Positions 33,110 to 44,362 of a stretch of DNA of 64,000 bases are shown here, in pieces. The number at the start of each line of letters is the position of its first letter. The first letter of the stretch is position 1. The notes beneath the pieces were generated by a model. It saw only the letters and a list, made by a program, of their open reading frames with translations. It did no database searches and had not been told where the DNA came from. The DNA comes from Lepus europaeus (Eukaryota; Chordata; Mammalia; Lagomorpha; Leporidae): contig NC_084836.1 of the NCBI RefSeq assembly GCF_033115175.1, positions 69,053,297 to 69,117,296 on the forward strand, read 5' to 3'. The position numbers and the translations under genes are program-made.

Positions 33110-33800
33110 TGCATTCTTAAAAAAATTTTTTTTAAAGATTTACTTATGTAGTTGATGGGGCCAGCACTGTGGCGCAGTGGGTTAACTCTCTGGCCTGAGG
33201 TGCTGGCATACCATATGGGCATCGGTTCGAGTCCCAGCTGCTCACTTCCGATCCAGTTCTCTGTTATGGCCTGGGAAAGCAGTAGAGGATGGCCCAAGTC
33301 CTTGGGCCCCTGCACCCACTGAGGGAGACTCGGAGGAACCTCCTGGCTCCTGGCTTTCGATCGGCTCAGTTCTGGCCATTGCAGCCAACTGGGGAGTGAA
33401 CCATTGGATGGAAGACACTCCCACCACCAGCACCTCTCCTCTCTCTGTGTAACTCTGACTTTCAAATAAATAAATAAATCTTTAAAAAAATTTACTTATT
33501 TATTTGAAAGTCAGAGAGAGAGAGATCGATCTTCCATCCACTGGTTCACTCCCCAACTGGCTGCAACAGCCAGGACTGGGCCAGGCCAAAGCCAGGAGCC
33601 AGGAGTTTCTTCTGGGTCTTCCATGTAGGTGGCAGGGGCCCAAGCACTTGGGTTATCCTCCCCCTTCCCCTGCTTTCCCAGGCATATTAGCAGGGAGCTG
33701 GATCAGAAGTGGGGCAGCTGGGACTTGAGCTGTCCCTTTCATATGGTCTGCCTATGTTGCAAGCAGTGGCTTAATCTGCTGTACTACAATGTGGGCCCTG
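33110..33800 (-). mobile_element. C-SINE split by a later C-SINE
   Basis: A reverse copy whose tail (33110-33156) and body (33491-33800, ending 'tgtactacaatgtgggccct') are separated by the plus copy at 33157-33490. The target copies 'atttacttatgtagttga' and 'atttacttatttatttga' are similar but not identical. Confidence 0.8.
33157..33490 (+). mobile_element. C-SINE inserted in the tail of another C-SINE
   Basis: Full plus copy from 'ggggccagcactgtggcgca' to 'caaataaataaataaatctt'. The B-box 'ggttcgagtcc' is intact. Confidence 0.92.
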
Positions 33801-34038
33801 AGACAGGAGATAAGGCTAACAGTAAGGGTATTATAAGATCCGGACAAAAAATGGTAAGGAGCTACTGGTCTGCCCCAAAGTGATGAGTGTCTAAGTCATC
33901 TCAGATTTGTGGTTCAATACGTGTGAACTGTACTGGAGCTCCCCAAACCCCAAGTCATCTATGATTGCTGTTCAATCTACAAACATTTTAGGGCCTGCTC
34001 TGCAGCCACTCTGAGGTTTCAGGAAAATAAAGGCAAAT

Positions 34039-34883
34039 CAAAAGTAGGCCTTTAAAGCCCACCAGATTATTATCAAGCCCCTTCTGTCAGGTTCTATTTG
34101 CCTCTCAATCAGAAAACTTAATTGTAGCTTAGACAGCACCTTTCTTAGCTCCTCTAATAATGACTCTGTCCTTTGTTCTAGACCCTGTCTAGCGCACTTG
34201 GGCCTCATTCCTTCGTAATCATAACCTCTACTCTACCTCCAATGGCTCTACTCCCAACCTGTGTTACTGATGGTCCTCTTCCCCACTTAATGCTGTATAA
34301 TTGTTCAGACCTGGTAAATGCCACTCTTAGGATCATTGGTTACTATCCTCACTCTGTCTTTTATGACCTTGTCTAAATATGATCAGAGTCGGTGAACTCA
34401 AAAGGCCTCCATAGCCTTGGCAACTCATGACGAGAGCCTAGGGTGGTTACTGGCACCATAAACTAGAGTGTCAATTTGTTGGGTCAACAACAGGAGTCAC
34501 TGTGCACTTGCTCCTCATGTGGGATCTCTGTCCTTAATGTGCTGTTCCTTGTGATTTAATGCTATAACTAGTACTCAAACAGTATGTTTCACTTTGTGTT
34601 TCTATGTGGGTGCAAACTGTTGAAATCTTTACTTAATATATACTAAATTGATCTTCCGTATATAAAGAGAATTGAAAATGAATCTTGATGTGAATGGAAT
34701 GGGAGAGGGAGCGGGGGATGGGAGGGTTGTGGGTGGGAGGGAAGTTATGGGGGGGGGGAAGCCATTGTAATCCATAAGCTGTGCTTTGGAAATTTATATT
34801 CATTAAATAAAAGTAAAAAAAACCAAAAAAAAAAAAAAAAAAAACCAAAAAAAAAAAACCCCAAAAAACAAAAGTAGGCCTTT
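34039..34883 (+). mobile_element. 5'-truncated rabbit LINE-1 3' end with 15-bp target duplication
   Basis: The body at 34054-34868 is flanked by CAAAAGTAGGCCTTT at 34039-34053 and 34869-34883. It holds only 3' untranslated sequence. There is a G-rich tract at about 34700-34760, then 'taatccataagctgtgcttt', AATAAA at about 34805, and an A-rich tail with CC interruptions. No ORF2 frame is retained. It is a typical truncated retroposition product of fairly recent age. Confidence 0.9.
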
Positions 34884-34932
34884 TCCTTAAAGAGCCCAGA
34901 GGTTTAGTGGAGAAGATTTACATTTAAAAATA

Positions 34933-35209
34933 CAAGTAGTTGGTGCCAGCACTGTAGCGTAGCAGATAAAGCTGCCGTCTGCAGTGCAGGCATCCCGTAT
35001 GGGCGCTGGTTTGTTTCAGTTCTGGCTGCACTTCTTCCAATCCAGCTCTTGGCTATGGCCTGGGAAAGCAGTGGAAGGTGGCCCAAGTTCTTGGGCTCCT
35101 GTACTGTCGTGGGAGATTTGGAAGAGGTTCTTGGCTCCTGGCTTGGGATCAATGCAGTTCTGGACGTTGCGGCCATCTGGGGAGTGAAGCAGCAGGTATA
35201 TGGAAGACC

Positions 35210-35273
<64 letters not shown>

Positions 35274-35350
35274 GTCTCTCTGTCTCTCTGTCTCTCTGTC
35301 TCTCTGTCTCTCAAATAAATAAATAAATAAATTAAAAAATGCAAGTAGTT
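34933..35350 (+). mobile_element. C-SINE with expanded (TC)n tract
   Basis: The body at 34942-35341 is flanked by CAAGTAGTT at 34933-34941 and 35342-35350. The normal pyrimidine tract has grown to about 104 bases. Confidence 0.9.
35209..35312. repeat. (TC)n microsatellite within the C-SINE
   Basis: CT dinucleotides with regular GTCTCTCT units at the 3' end. Confidence 0.92.
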
Positions 35351-35859
35351 ATGCTGTGGTGTAATAAGTAATGTAATAGGGAAATGTCTGAAGTACAGTG
35401 AGCGCTGAAGGAAGGGGTAGTGGAGTGATCAGTTTTGATAGTGATGGTGGAGTTTCCAGGTGAAGTCAGGCTTGGCGAGGTTGTGGAGGAAACTGGGCAT
35501 TTATCTGACTTGTCCAGGTAGACAAGACTTTCCAGGAGCAGAGAACAGCATGTGCAAAGATAGGAGAGAATGGAATTGTGGGGAGAGGCAAGTTTCTCTC
35601 CTTAGCACAGATACTTCCTGCAAAGATTTACTGCCTTTAGATAATAATGTTTTTAGATAATTATTTTTTGCAATAATTTGCCATGAATTTTTAAAGCCCC
35701 GCATGTATCTAGACTTTCTAGAGCAAAGAATAGATGCATTTCCTGCTTGAACAGGTGTTGTCAGGGTGTTTTCTAAAGTGAGCGTGTTAGCTTTGCAGGG
35801 TATGAAGGTCCTTACCAATACTTGAATGGCAAAACCTCTAGATTATTCCTAGTCTAACA
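35351..35859. other. Intergenic unique stretch
   Basis: Includes weak L2-like sequence ('catgtgcaaagataggagag' at about 35549). No gene was recognised. Confidence 0.4.
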
Positions 35860-36112
35860 GATGTGAAATGAATTTCCTTGCCAGTTTAATTTACATTTGC
35901 CTGATTACTAGAGTTGTGGAGTAGATATATCTGTATCTATATATATTATTTGTCATTTGGATTTCTTCTGGGAATTGTCTGTACTTTTGTCTGTTTTTTC
36001 TTTTAGATTGTTTATCTTCTTTGTTATTGTTTTGTAGGAATTGTTTGCAGATACTAGATAATAATCTTTTTCAGATAAACATGTTGCAGATAGCGTCTCC
36101 CTATCTTTCATT

Positions 36113-36418
36113 TTTTAAAAAGGTTTATTTTGTTTATTTGAAAGTCAGAGTTACACACAGAGAGAGAGGCAAAGAGAGAGATCCTCCGCCTGCTGGCTCA
36201 CTCTGGGGCTGGGCCAAGTCAAAGCCAGGAGCCCAGGACTCCATTTGGCTCTTTATGTGGATGGAAATACTTGGACCATCTTCTGCTGCCTTCCCAGGCA
36301 TATTAGCAGAGAGCTGGATCAGAGGCAGAGCAGCTGGAACTCAAATTGGCCCTCTAATATGGGATGGTGGTGGCTTTGCAAGTGGAGGCTTAAACCATTG
36401 CGCCACAATGCTAGCCCC
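36113..36418 (-). mobile_element. C-SINE
   Basis: Reverse copy from 'aaaaaggtttattttgttta' to 'gccacaatgctagcccctt'. Confidence 0.88.
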
Positions 36419-36427
36419 TTTCAGCAT

Positions 36428-36778
36428 TTTCTTTTTCTGGTTTATTTATGTATTTGGAAGGCAGCATGACAGAGGGGGAGAGAAAGAGAGAGTGAGAGCG
36501 AGAGCGAGCGAGCAAGAGAGATGGAGAAACCTTGCGTTCGCTTTGCTCCCCAAATGGCTGCAAGCCAGACTGAAGCCAGGAACTAGAACCCACATCTAGG
36601 TCTCCCACATTGGGTGGTAGGAGCCCAAGCACTTGAACCGTCTTCCACTGCTTTTCTAGGTGCCTTAGCTGAGAGCTGGATCGGGAGCAGAGCAGCTCAG
36701 TCCCCAGGATAGGATACCTGTGTTGCAAGTGGTAACTCAATCCCTTGGCTCAACCCACTGTGCCTCAGTGTCTGCCTC
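36428..36778 (-). mobile_element. Old C-SINE
   Basis: Reverse copy with a long GA-rich tract at 36470-36525. It ends 'ctgtgcctcagtgtctgcc'. Confidence 0.78.
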
Positions 36779-36939
36779 TGTCATTTATATGTTAATCTTA
36801 TTTCAGATGTCATTTAGATGAGCTCTTAATATTTGTTATAGTCAATTTTATCAACACTGTTCTAGTCAATTTTATTAACATCATTTATTATATTTCTGCT
36901 TTTTCATAATTTTTTAAAAGTGGGCTCACTAAAAAAATT

Positions 36940-37235
36940 CTTCTTCTTTTTTTTTTTTTTTTTAATTTGAAATGAGAAACAGAGAGAGACAGAGACAGAG
37001 ACAGACTTCCCATTCACTGGTTCATTCCCCAAATGTCCACAACAGCCAGGGCTGGGCCAGGCCAAAGCCAGGAGCCTAGAACTCCATCTGGGTCTCCCAT
37101 ATGGGTGCAGGGGCCCAACCACTCAGGCCATCGTCTGCTGCTTTTCCAGGTGCATGAGCAGTGGAGCAGCTGGGACAGTGTGGGATGCCCACACTTCAGG
37201 CAATGGCTTAACCTACTGTGCCACAGTGCCAGCTC
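36940..37235 (-). mobile_element. C-SINE
   Basis: Reverse copy from a poly-T run to 'gtgccacagtgccagctcc'. The central segment before the head is shortened. Confidence 0.85.
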
Positions 37236-37295
37236 CAAGAAATTCTATCTTAAGATTACAAAGACATTATATATTTTTTCAGGTAATTTGTAAGT

Positions 37296-37525
37296 TGGCT
37301 AGTTTTATTTATTTATCTGAGACACACAAACACACACACACATGCACAAAGTGCTCCAATCTGCCAATTCACTCACCACATACTCACAACAGCCTTTGGA
37401 ACCAGGAGCCAGGAACTCAATCCAGGTTTCCCAGATGACAAGTGGATCCCAGTCAGATGAGCCACTATTGCTGCCACCCAGCATCCACATTAGTAGAGAG
37501 CTGGAGTCAGGAGCAAGGGCAAGTA
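37296..37525 (-). mobile_element. Old C-SINE, truncated
   Basis: Reverse copy from 'ttttatttatttatctgaga' to 'gagctggagtcaggagcaag'. Its head is missing, and the next SINE begins at that point. Confidence 0.75.
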
Positions 37526-37529
37526 TTTT

Positions 37530-37855
37530 TTCTTTTTTAAGATTTATTTATTTATGTGAAAGAGTTACATACCGAGAGAAGGAGAGGCAGAGAGAGGTCT
37601 TCCATCCATTGGTTCACTCCCCAAATGGCTGCAACGGCCTGAGCTGCACAGATCTGAAGCCAGGAGCCAGGAGCTTCTTCCAGGTCTCCCATGTGGGTAC
37701 AGGGGCCTAAGAACTTGGACCATCTTCGACTTCTTTCCCAGGCCACAGCAGAGAGCTGGATTGGAAGTGGAGCAGCGGGACTCGAACCAGCGCCCATATG
37801 GGATGCTGGCACTGCAGGTGGAGGCTTTACCTGGTACACCACAGCGCTGGCCCCG
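37530..37855 (-). mobile_element. C-SINE, full length
   Basis: Reverse copy from 'ttttttaagatttatttatt' to 'accacagcgctggccccg'. Confidence 0.92.
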
Positions 37856-38164
37856 TTTTTATTTATTTATTTATTTGTGAGGTAGAATTACAGATAGTGA
37901 GAAGGAGAGAGACAGACGGAAAGGTCTTCCATCTGCTGGTTCACTCCCCAGATGGCTACAATGGCCGGGAGCTGAGCCAATGCGAAATCAGGAGCCAGGA
38001 ACTTCGTCTGGGTCGCCTATGTGGGTGCAGGGGCCCAAGACTTGGGCCATCTTCCACTGCTTTCCCAAGGCACATCAGAGAGCTGGATCGGAAGAGGAGC
38101 AGCCAGGACTAGAACTGGTGCCCATGTGGCAGAGGATTAACCTCTGTGCCACATGTGCCGGCCC
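37856..38164 (-). mobile_element. C-SINE with a small internal loss
   Basis: Reverse copy directly abutting the previous one. The head part is shortened between 'cccatgtgg' and 'cagaggattaacc'. It ends 'ccacatgtgccggcccc'. Confidence 0.88.
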
Positions 38165-39109
38165 CAAGAAATAGTCTTTGATTTTCCAATTGCAGTCATA
38201 CTCATCGTCAAAAAAGGCTTTATCAGTGCCTGGTTCCAGTGGACTGTTAAGGTAGACCCTGAACTCAGTACAGAATGCATTGTTCACAAACATGATCTGA
38301 ATTTCCACTGTCTGAAAATTAAAGAAGATAAGCAATATCTACATATTGTATGTGACGATAAAAAGGTAGACCAGTCTAGAGCTACTGGAGACAGTAGAGG
38401 GCTCACAGCAAATACATCACAAGTCAGCAGTTCAAGGATAAAGGTATCGTCGGGGGAATAGTGATACTTGGTTGAGATTGGTTATAGAGGTTCCAAGTTC
38501 AGAACAGCTGCCGCTGATCAATTAGGGAGGGTGGGTCTCTGGCCGTATAACTTCCACCCCGTGCTTTTCCCTTTTCAGGCAGCCTAATCTTTGCTGAGGC
38601 CCGAGATCAGAGGCATTTTTATTTTGTGTCAGTCCTTGACTCTGAATAAGGGGACCTTTACCCAGCATCGGCAGGAACCACCCTCGGGAGCCACTTTGTG
38701 CTGCCCGGCACGTCCACAGCAATTAGAGCAAAAGGACAGAGTTAAGGAAACTCTTTGAGGGAAGCTCTCCCCACCCAGCTCTGGCCGAGTCACTGGGAGC
38801 CAGCCCCTCCCCCAGGATTGATACGCACTGTGGTGCATATGCCATGCACTGAGCCTCTCCTGGGCTCAGTTCCTAGGAGAACGGAATCGAGGGGTGCATT
38901 TGCACACTCAGCAAGATTCAAAAGTGTCTCGCCTGATTCAATTTTGGACTGGCTTCACGGATTTTGCAGTTATGTTTCAGTGTAAGAAAAGAAAGGGTTA
39001 ACACATTCACAAGCAAATGTGTGTTAATAAATATGCATGTATTGCTCTGGGGGAAGTTATTGGCCCCATCTGTTCCCTGTGCCTGGAAGTTCTTTTCCAG
39101 ACATATATT
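38165..39109. other. Unique intergenic block, no gene recognised
   Basis: A SINE-free block of almost 1 kb. A modest minus-strand open frame of about 55 codons (38166-38335) reads like coding sequence, but I do not recognise it and it has no supported splice sites. Confidence 0.35.
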
Positions 39110-39487
39110 CTTGTGACTTGCCTCTTTTTTGTTTTTAAAGATCTATTTATTTATTTATTTGAAAGTCAGAATTGCACACACACACAGAGAAGAGGCAGAG
39201 AGAGAGAGAGAGAGAGAGGTCTTCCATCCTCTAGTTCACTCCCCAGTTGGCTGCAACGGCCAGAGCTGGGTTGATCCAGAGCCAGGAGGTCTTCCACGTG
39301 GGAGCAGGGGCCCAAGTCCTGCTTTCTGCAGGGGCCATCTTCTACTGCTTTCCCAGGCCATAACAGAGGGCTGGGAAAGTGGAGTAGATGGAACTTGAAC
39401 CGGCACCCATATGGGGTGCTGGCACTGCAGGTCGTGGTTTTACCCACCATGCCACAGCACCAGCCTTGTGACTTGCCGCTTTAGTTA
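39110..39487 (-). mobile_element. C-SINE with 13-bp target duplication
   Basis: The body at 39123-39474 is flanked by CTTGTGACTTGCC at 39110-39122 and 39475-39487. A reverse copy containing a (GA)n tract. Confidence 0.92.
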
Positions 39488-39571
39488 GATTTGTGCCTCA
39501 GGGTAACCAAGTGAGTTCTTCTTTAACCTGTAGTTCTTGCTGCTCCTCTCCCCCCCACCCCCCACCCCACT

Positions 39572-39874
39572 TCTTATTCACTTTTTTTATTTGTTTGAAA
39601 GAAAGAGAGAGAGATATCTTCCATCACTGATTCACTCCCCAGATGCCCACTGTAGGTACAGACGGGCCAGGCCAAAGCCAGGAGCCCAGGACTTCATCTG
39701 GATCTCCCACGTGGATGGCAGGAACCCAATTAACGGGCCATGATCCACTGCCTCCCAGGATGCATTAGCAGGAAACTGGATCAGAAGCAGAGCGCTGGGA
39801 CTGAAGCTGGTGCTCCCTATGGGATGCAGGTGTCCCAAGCAGCAGTTTAACCCATTTTTCCACATGCCCACCCC
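39572..39874 (-). mobile_element. Old C-SINE
   Basis: Reverse copy from 'ttttatttgtttgaaagaaa' to 'tttccacatgcccacccct'. Confidence 0.8.
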
Positions 39875-39884
39875 TTAAGTTTAT

Positions 39885-40060
39885 TTTTTAAATAGGAATT
39901 ATCACTCCCTGACATGTACTTACTGACTCCTTTGTTTATTACCTGTGCCCCCCCTCCCCACGAAAGACCACCTAGAGCAGGAACTTTGTATGTCTTGATC
40001 ATTGATATATTCCAGTGCCTGGTGCACTGGAATATTTTGTTAAATGTGTGAAGCAAACAT
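39885..40060 (+). mobile_element. L2-like 3' end
   Basis: The order 'ccacctagagcaggaacttt', 'gatatattccagtgcctggt', then 'ttgttaaatgtgtgaag' matches the 3' end of mammalian L2. Confidence 0.55.
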
Positions 40061-40155
40061 GTGTTTGTATGTTCTTCCTGTGATGGTGTATGATGAAATT
40101 AAACCGAGGCAACTAGCAGCAAGATGAGTAGTATCCTAGTTTCCCACAAGCCTTT

Positions 40156-40414
40156 CTAAACTACTCTTTTTTTTTTTTTTAAGATTTATTTATTTTACTT
40201 GAAAGAGTTATATAGAGAGAGGACAGGCAGAGAGAGGGAGAGAGGTCTTCCATTTGCTGGTTCACTCCCCAATTGGCCGCAACGGCCGGAGCCGCGCCAA
40301 TCCGAAGCCAGGAGCCAGGAGCTTCTTCCGGGTCTCCCACGCAGGTGCAGAGGCCCAAGGACTTGGGCCATCTTAACCCGCTGCGCCACAGTGCTGGCCC
40401 CCTAAACTACTCTT
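40156..40414 (-). mobile_element. C-SINE with internal deletion and intact target duplication
   Basis: The body at 40169-40401 is flanked by CTAAACTACTCTT at 40156-40168 and 40402-40414. The copy jumps from 'gacttgggccatctt' straight to 'aacccgctgcgccac', losing about 100 bases of the body. Confidence 0.92.
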
Positions 40415-40499
40415 ATTCAGCATCCAAAATCCAATCATTCTGAATCCGTGTCCATCTGTGAAAAGACTCCCCAACCAACCTCCCTTTCTCATTCTCTCT

Positions 40500-40824
40500 C
40501 TCTTTTAAAGATTTATTTATTTAAGAGACAAAGTTACAGGCAGAAGGAAAGACACACACAGAGAGAGAGGGGTCTTCCATCCACTGGTTCACTCCCCAAC
40601 TGACCACAATGGCCGGAGCTGGGCTGATCTGAAGCCAGGAGCTAGGAGTTTCCTTCAGGTCTTCCACATGGGTTCAGGGCCCCAAGAGCACTTGGGTCAT
40701 CTTCAACTGCTTTCCTGGCCCACCAGCAGGGAGCTGGATTGGAAATGGAGCAGCCAGGACTCCACCCAGCACCCATATGGGATGCTGGCACTGGCTTAAC
40801 TTTCTACGCCACAGCGCCGGTCCC
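40500..40824 (-). mobile_element. C-SINE
   Basis: Reverse copy from 'ttaaagatttatttatttaa' to 'gccacagcgccggtcccg'. Confidence 0.9.
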
Positions 40825-40979
40825 GCCGACCTCTTTTTAAGTTAAGATGACTCAAAGAGAGCTGATCCCACTTCCTACTTTCAAAGGTCAGCTTGTGTTC
40901 CAGGTACCCCTAGCCACTGTGTTAGGTTTGGGACTTGGCTTATGACCTAAGTCAGGTGTCAAACAGTCCTCCTGGGATA

Positions 40980-41303
40980 TTTTTAAAGATATATTTATGT
41001 ATTTGAAAGGCAGGCTTATGGAGATGGTGGGGAGAAAGAGAGAGAGAGAGATCTTCCATCCACCAGTTTACTCCTCAAGTGGCTGCAATGGCTAGGGCTG
41101 GACCAGGCCAATGCCAGGAGCCTGGAATTCCATCTGGGTGTCTCATGTGGGTACAGGGTTCCAAGCACTAGGACCATCTTCCTCTGATTTCCTAGGCATA
41201 TCAGCAGGGAGCTGGGTTGGAAGTGGAGACTCAACCTGCACCCATATGGGATGCCAGCAGCAGCAGGTGGTGGCTTAACCTGCCATGCCACAGTGCTGGC
41301 CCC
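40980..41303 (-). mobile_element. C-SINE
   Basis: Reverse copy from 'tttttaaagatatatttatg' to 'gccacagtgctggccccc'. Confidence 0.88.
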
Positions 41304-41434
41304 CTTCCTGGGGTTTCTGCTAGAGCTGTAGGAAAAGAGATACTCCACTTGCTCTCTGGGAGGATCAAGTCAGTCTAGAGTGGATGAGGGCCTGTGTTCC
41401 ATTACACAGGGAGACCTGCCTGAGAATAAAACAA

Positions 41435-41585
41435 TGTTAGTTCTGGGACAGGCATTTGGCCTGGTGATAAGTTGCTGCTTAGTACTCCTGAGCCCCATAT
41501 AGGGACTATTGCAGGGAGTGAACCGGTGGATGAGGGTACATTTGTGTGTGTGTCTGTTTTTCCACCTCTCAAAAAAATAAAGTAA
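41435..41585 (+). mobile_element. Old C-SINE with internal deletion
   Basis: Plus copy of about 150 bases. The head 'gggacaggcatttggcctgg' and the 3' part 'gggagtgaaccggtggatga' are joined without the central body. Confidence 0.7.
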
Positions 41586-41841
41586 TTTTAAAAGGCCCAC
41601 ATTGGTTCTAAAGCAGAGACTAAAGGCTAAGTCAAGTTAGAAAGAGACAGGTGGGCAATGTCTTGGTGGTATCCGGGTCTCCTGACTCAGCCCTGCCCAA
41701 AGCTTAGATGTATCATTGGATTTCCCTGCTATGCAAGTAATACAGTTCCTTTTGAGAACAAACAAAATAAAAATCATGCCTAATGTACACTTAGCTGTAT
41801 ATTTTGGACATCAATTTTCACTTTACTTAATAACATATATA

Positions 41842-42170
41842 AGGGGCTGGCACCATGGCACACTAGGTTAATCTTCTGCCTGTGGCGCCGGTATCTCATA
41901 TGGGTGCCGGATTCTAGTCCCAGTTGCTCCTCTTCCAGTCCAGCTCTCTGCTGTGGCCTGGGAAGGCAGTGGAAAATGGTCCAAGTGCTTTGGCCCCGGC
42001 ACCCATGTGGGAGTTCCGGAGGAGGCAGCTGGCTCCTGGCTTCAGATCAGCATAGCTCTGGTTGTTGTGGCCATCTGAGGAGTGAACCAACAGAAGGAAG
42101 ACCTTTCTCTCTGTCTCTCTTTCACTGTCTGTAACTCTACCTGTCAAATAAATAAAAATATCTTAAAAAA
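41842..42170 (+). mobile_element. C-SINE, full length
   Basis: Plus copy from 'ggggctggcaccatggcaca' to 'gtcaaataaataaaaatatc'. Confidence 0.92.
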
Positions 42171-42189
42171 TAACCTATGCAAACTTTTT

Positions 42190-42515
42190 AAAAAAGATTT
42201 AATTTTATTTATTTGACAGGCAGAGATACAGAGAGAGGTAGAGACAGAGAGAGAGGTCCTCCATCTACTAGTTCACTCCCCAGATGGCCACAATGGCTGG
42301 AGCTGCGATGATCTGAAGCCAGGAGCCAGGAGCTTCTTCTGAGTCTCCCACATGGGTGCAGAGGCCCAAGGACTTGGGCCATCTTCCACTGCCTTCCCAG
42401 GCCACAGCAGAGAGCTGGATTGGAAGTGGAGCAGCCGGGACTCGAACTGGCACCCATATGGGATGCTGGCGCTTCAGGCCAGGGCGTTAACCCGCTGAGC
42501 CACAGTGCTGGCCCC
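42190..42515 (-). mobile_element. C-SINE, full length
   Basis: Reverse copy tail to tail with the previous one, ending 'gagccacagtgctggcccc'. The gap between the tails is about 20 bases. Confidence 0.92.
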
Positions 42516-43097
42516 AACAAGCTTTTTCTTAAAGCTTATAAACATTTTTATAGATCACAAAATAACCTTGTATATACATATTACTTAATTTTAACTCATT
42601 TATGTGAGATAGGGTATATATGAGTTGACTAAACTGAAGTTTTGAGATATAAAGCTTCTCTCAGAATAATATCCTCTATTACACAGCTAATAAATGGTAA
42701 AGCAAGAACTCTAATGCAGCCATTTTAGCTCCAAATCCAAGACCTAGTCTACACTCCACAGCTGTAGAATTCTTACGTATTTGCACGGTTTTCTTTAGTT
42801 TATTTCTGCCTCTCTTAATGGGAAAGCAGCTCAGGTAAGGACAGGGCCTTGCCTCTGCCTGACTCTCTCGTCTAGTTGCTGAGGCAGCGCTCTGGAGTGA
42901 GGAGGGGGCTCGGCAGGGGCTGCCTTGTAATCAGCTGATGAAGTAGTGCGTAAGTATCATAATGGTGTTTTTCTACCTTTTTGTCTGTGACTCACAATAA
43001 CAAATATATTTCAGCTCAACTCAGTATACAGATCTACACATGACCTATTAAAGTTTCACAAAATAGTATTTACCTTAGTACTAGTAACATTCTGTAG
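42516..43097. other. Intergenic unique stretch
   Basis: A SINE-free interval with 'attacacagctaataaatgg' at 42680, which is MIR-like. No gene is seen. Confidence 0.4.
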
Positions 43098-43128
43098 TCT
43101 TTTTTTTTTTTTTCAGACAGGCAGAGTG

Positions 43129-43168
<40 letters not shown>

Positions 43169-43446
43169 AAAAGGTCTTCCTTTTGCCGCTGGTTCACCCT
43201 CCAATGGCCAGCGCGGCCGGTGCACTGTGCTGATCTGAAGCCAGGAGCCAGGTGCTTCCCCTGGTCTCCCATGGGGTGCAGGGCCCAAGCACTTGGGCCA
43301 TCCTCCACTGCACTCCCAGGCCACAGCAGAGAGCTGGCCTGGAAGAGGGGTAACTGGGACAGAATCCGGCGCCCCGACCAGGACCAGAACCTGGTGTGCC
43401 AGCGCCGCAAGGCGGAGGATTAGCCTATTGAGCCGCCGCATCGGCC
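43098..43446 (-). mobile_element. C-SINE, CpG-rich subfamily
   Basis: Reverse copy beginning 'cagacaggcagagtggacag' after a poly-T, with a (GA)n run and the ending 'gagccgccgcatcggcc'. Confidence 0.93.
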
Positions 43447-43454
43447 TTCTTTTC

Positions 43455-43498
43455 TTTTCTTTTTTTAAGATTCATTTATTTTATTTGAAAGGCAGAGT

Positions 43499-43544
<46 letters not shown>

Positions 43545-43800
43545 ATGCTTCTATCTGCTGGTTCTCTCCCCAAATGGCTGCAATGGCCAAGGCAGGGCCA
43601 CACTGAAGTCAGAAGCCTGGAGCCTCATCTGGGTCTCTCACGTGGGCCCAGGAACATGTGCCATCTTCTGCTGCTTTCCCAGGTGCATTAGCGGGGATCT
43701 GGATTGGAAGTGAAGCAACCAGAACTGGAACCAGTGCCAGTCCATTGGGGATGCTGGTGTCTCAGGTGGTGGCTTAACCCACTATGCCACATGATTAACC
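43455..43800 (-). mobile_element. C-SINE
   Basis: Reverse copy directly following the previous one. It has a (GA)n run at 43500-43541 and a diverged head end 'atgccacatgattaaccct'. Confidence 0.88.
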
Positions 43801-44028
43801 CTATTCTCTGGTATTGTCTATGCTATCCTTTTTTTTTTTTTAAATCTGATTGTGACCTACACAATTAATTTCATAACTCAATAATGGGGTGAAGCCCAAT
43901 TTGAGAAGCACTGTTTTATATGTAAACTCAAATCTAAGCTAAAGTTCAATATCACAACTGTTTATTGAGGGTTAGTGATGTGCTAAGTATATTGCTAGGT
44001 GCAGTGAATGATATAGAAATACTAGGGG

Positions 44029-44351
44029 CTGGCGCTGTGGCTCACTTGGTTAATCCTCCGCTTGCAGCATCAGTATCCCATATGGGCGCCGGGTTCTGGT
44101 CCTGGTTGCTCCTCTTCCAGTCCAGCTCTCTGCTATGGACCTGGAGGGCAGTGGAGGATGGCCCAAGTGCTTGGGGCCCTGCATCAGTATGGGAGACCGG
44201 GAGGAGGCACCTGGCTCCTGGCTTCGGATCGGCGTAGCTCCGGCCATAGCAGCCATTTAGGGGGTGAACCAACGGACGGAAGACCTTTCTGTTTCTCTCA
44301 CTGTCTATAACTCTTTCTGTCAAATAAAAAAAAATAAAAAAATAAAAAAAT
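44029..44351 (+). mobile_element. C-SINE, full length
   Basis: Plus copy from 'ggggctggcgctgtggctca' to 'ctgtcaaataaaaaaaaata'. The A-rich tail leads into a CA-rich microsatellite. Confidence 0.92.
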
Positions 44352-44362
44352 ACAAGGGCACC

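Larger units (their letters stand above)
35860..37295 (-). mobile_element. Ancient L1M-type LINE fragment, antisense, split by SINEs
   Basis: Pieces at 35860-36112, 36779-36939 and 37236-37295 show the familiar reverse-strand L1 order: 'tttgcctgattactagagtt', 'atttgtcatttggatttctt', 'ttgtaggaattgtttgcaga'. They are highly diverged. Three reverse C-SINEs lie between the pieces. Confidence 0.55.

Noticed and set aside
33157-33300. tRNA-like sequence with A and B boxes in SINE heads
   Set aside because: The heads derive from a tRNA but lack a complete cloverleaf and are part of C-SINEs, so they were not called as tRNA genes.
35860-37295. Possible retroviral or LTR element among the AT-rich repeats
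   Set aside because: The motif order matches antisense L1M sequence, and no LTR ends, primer-binding site or gag/pol/env similarity were seen here or elsewhere in the window.
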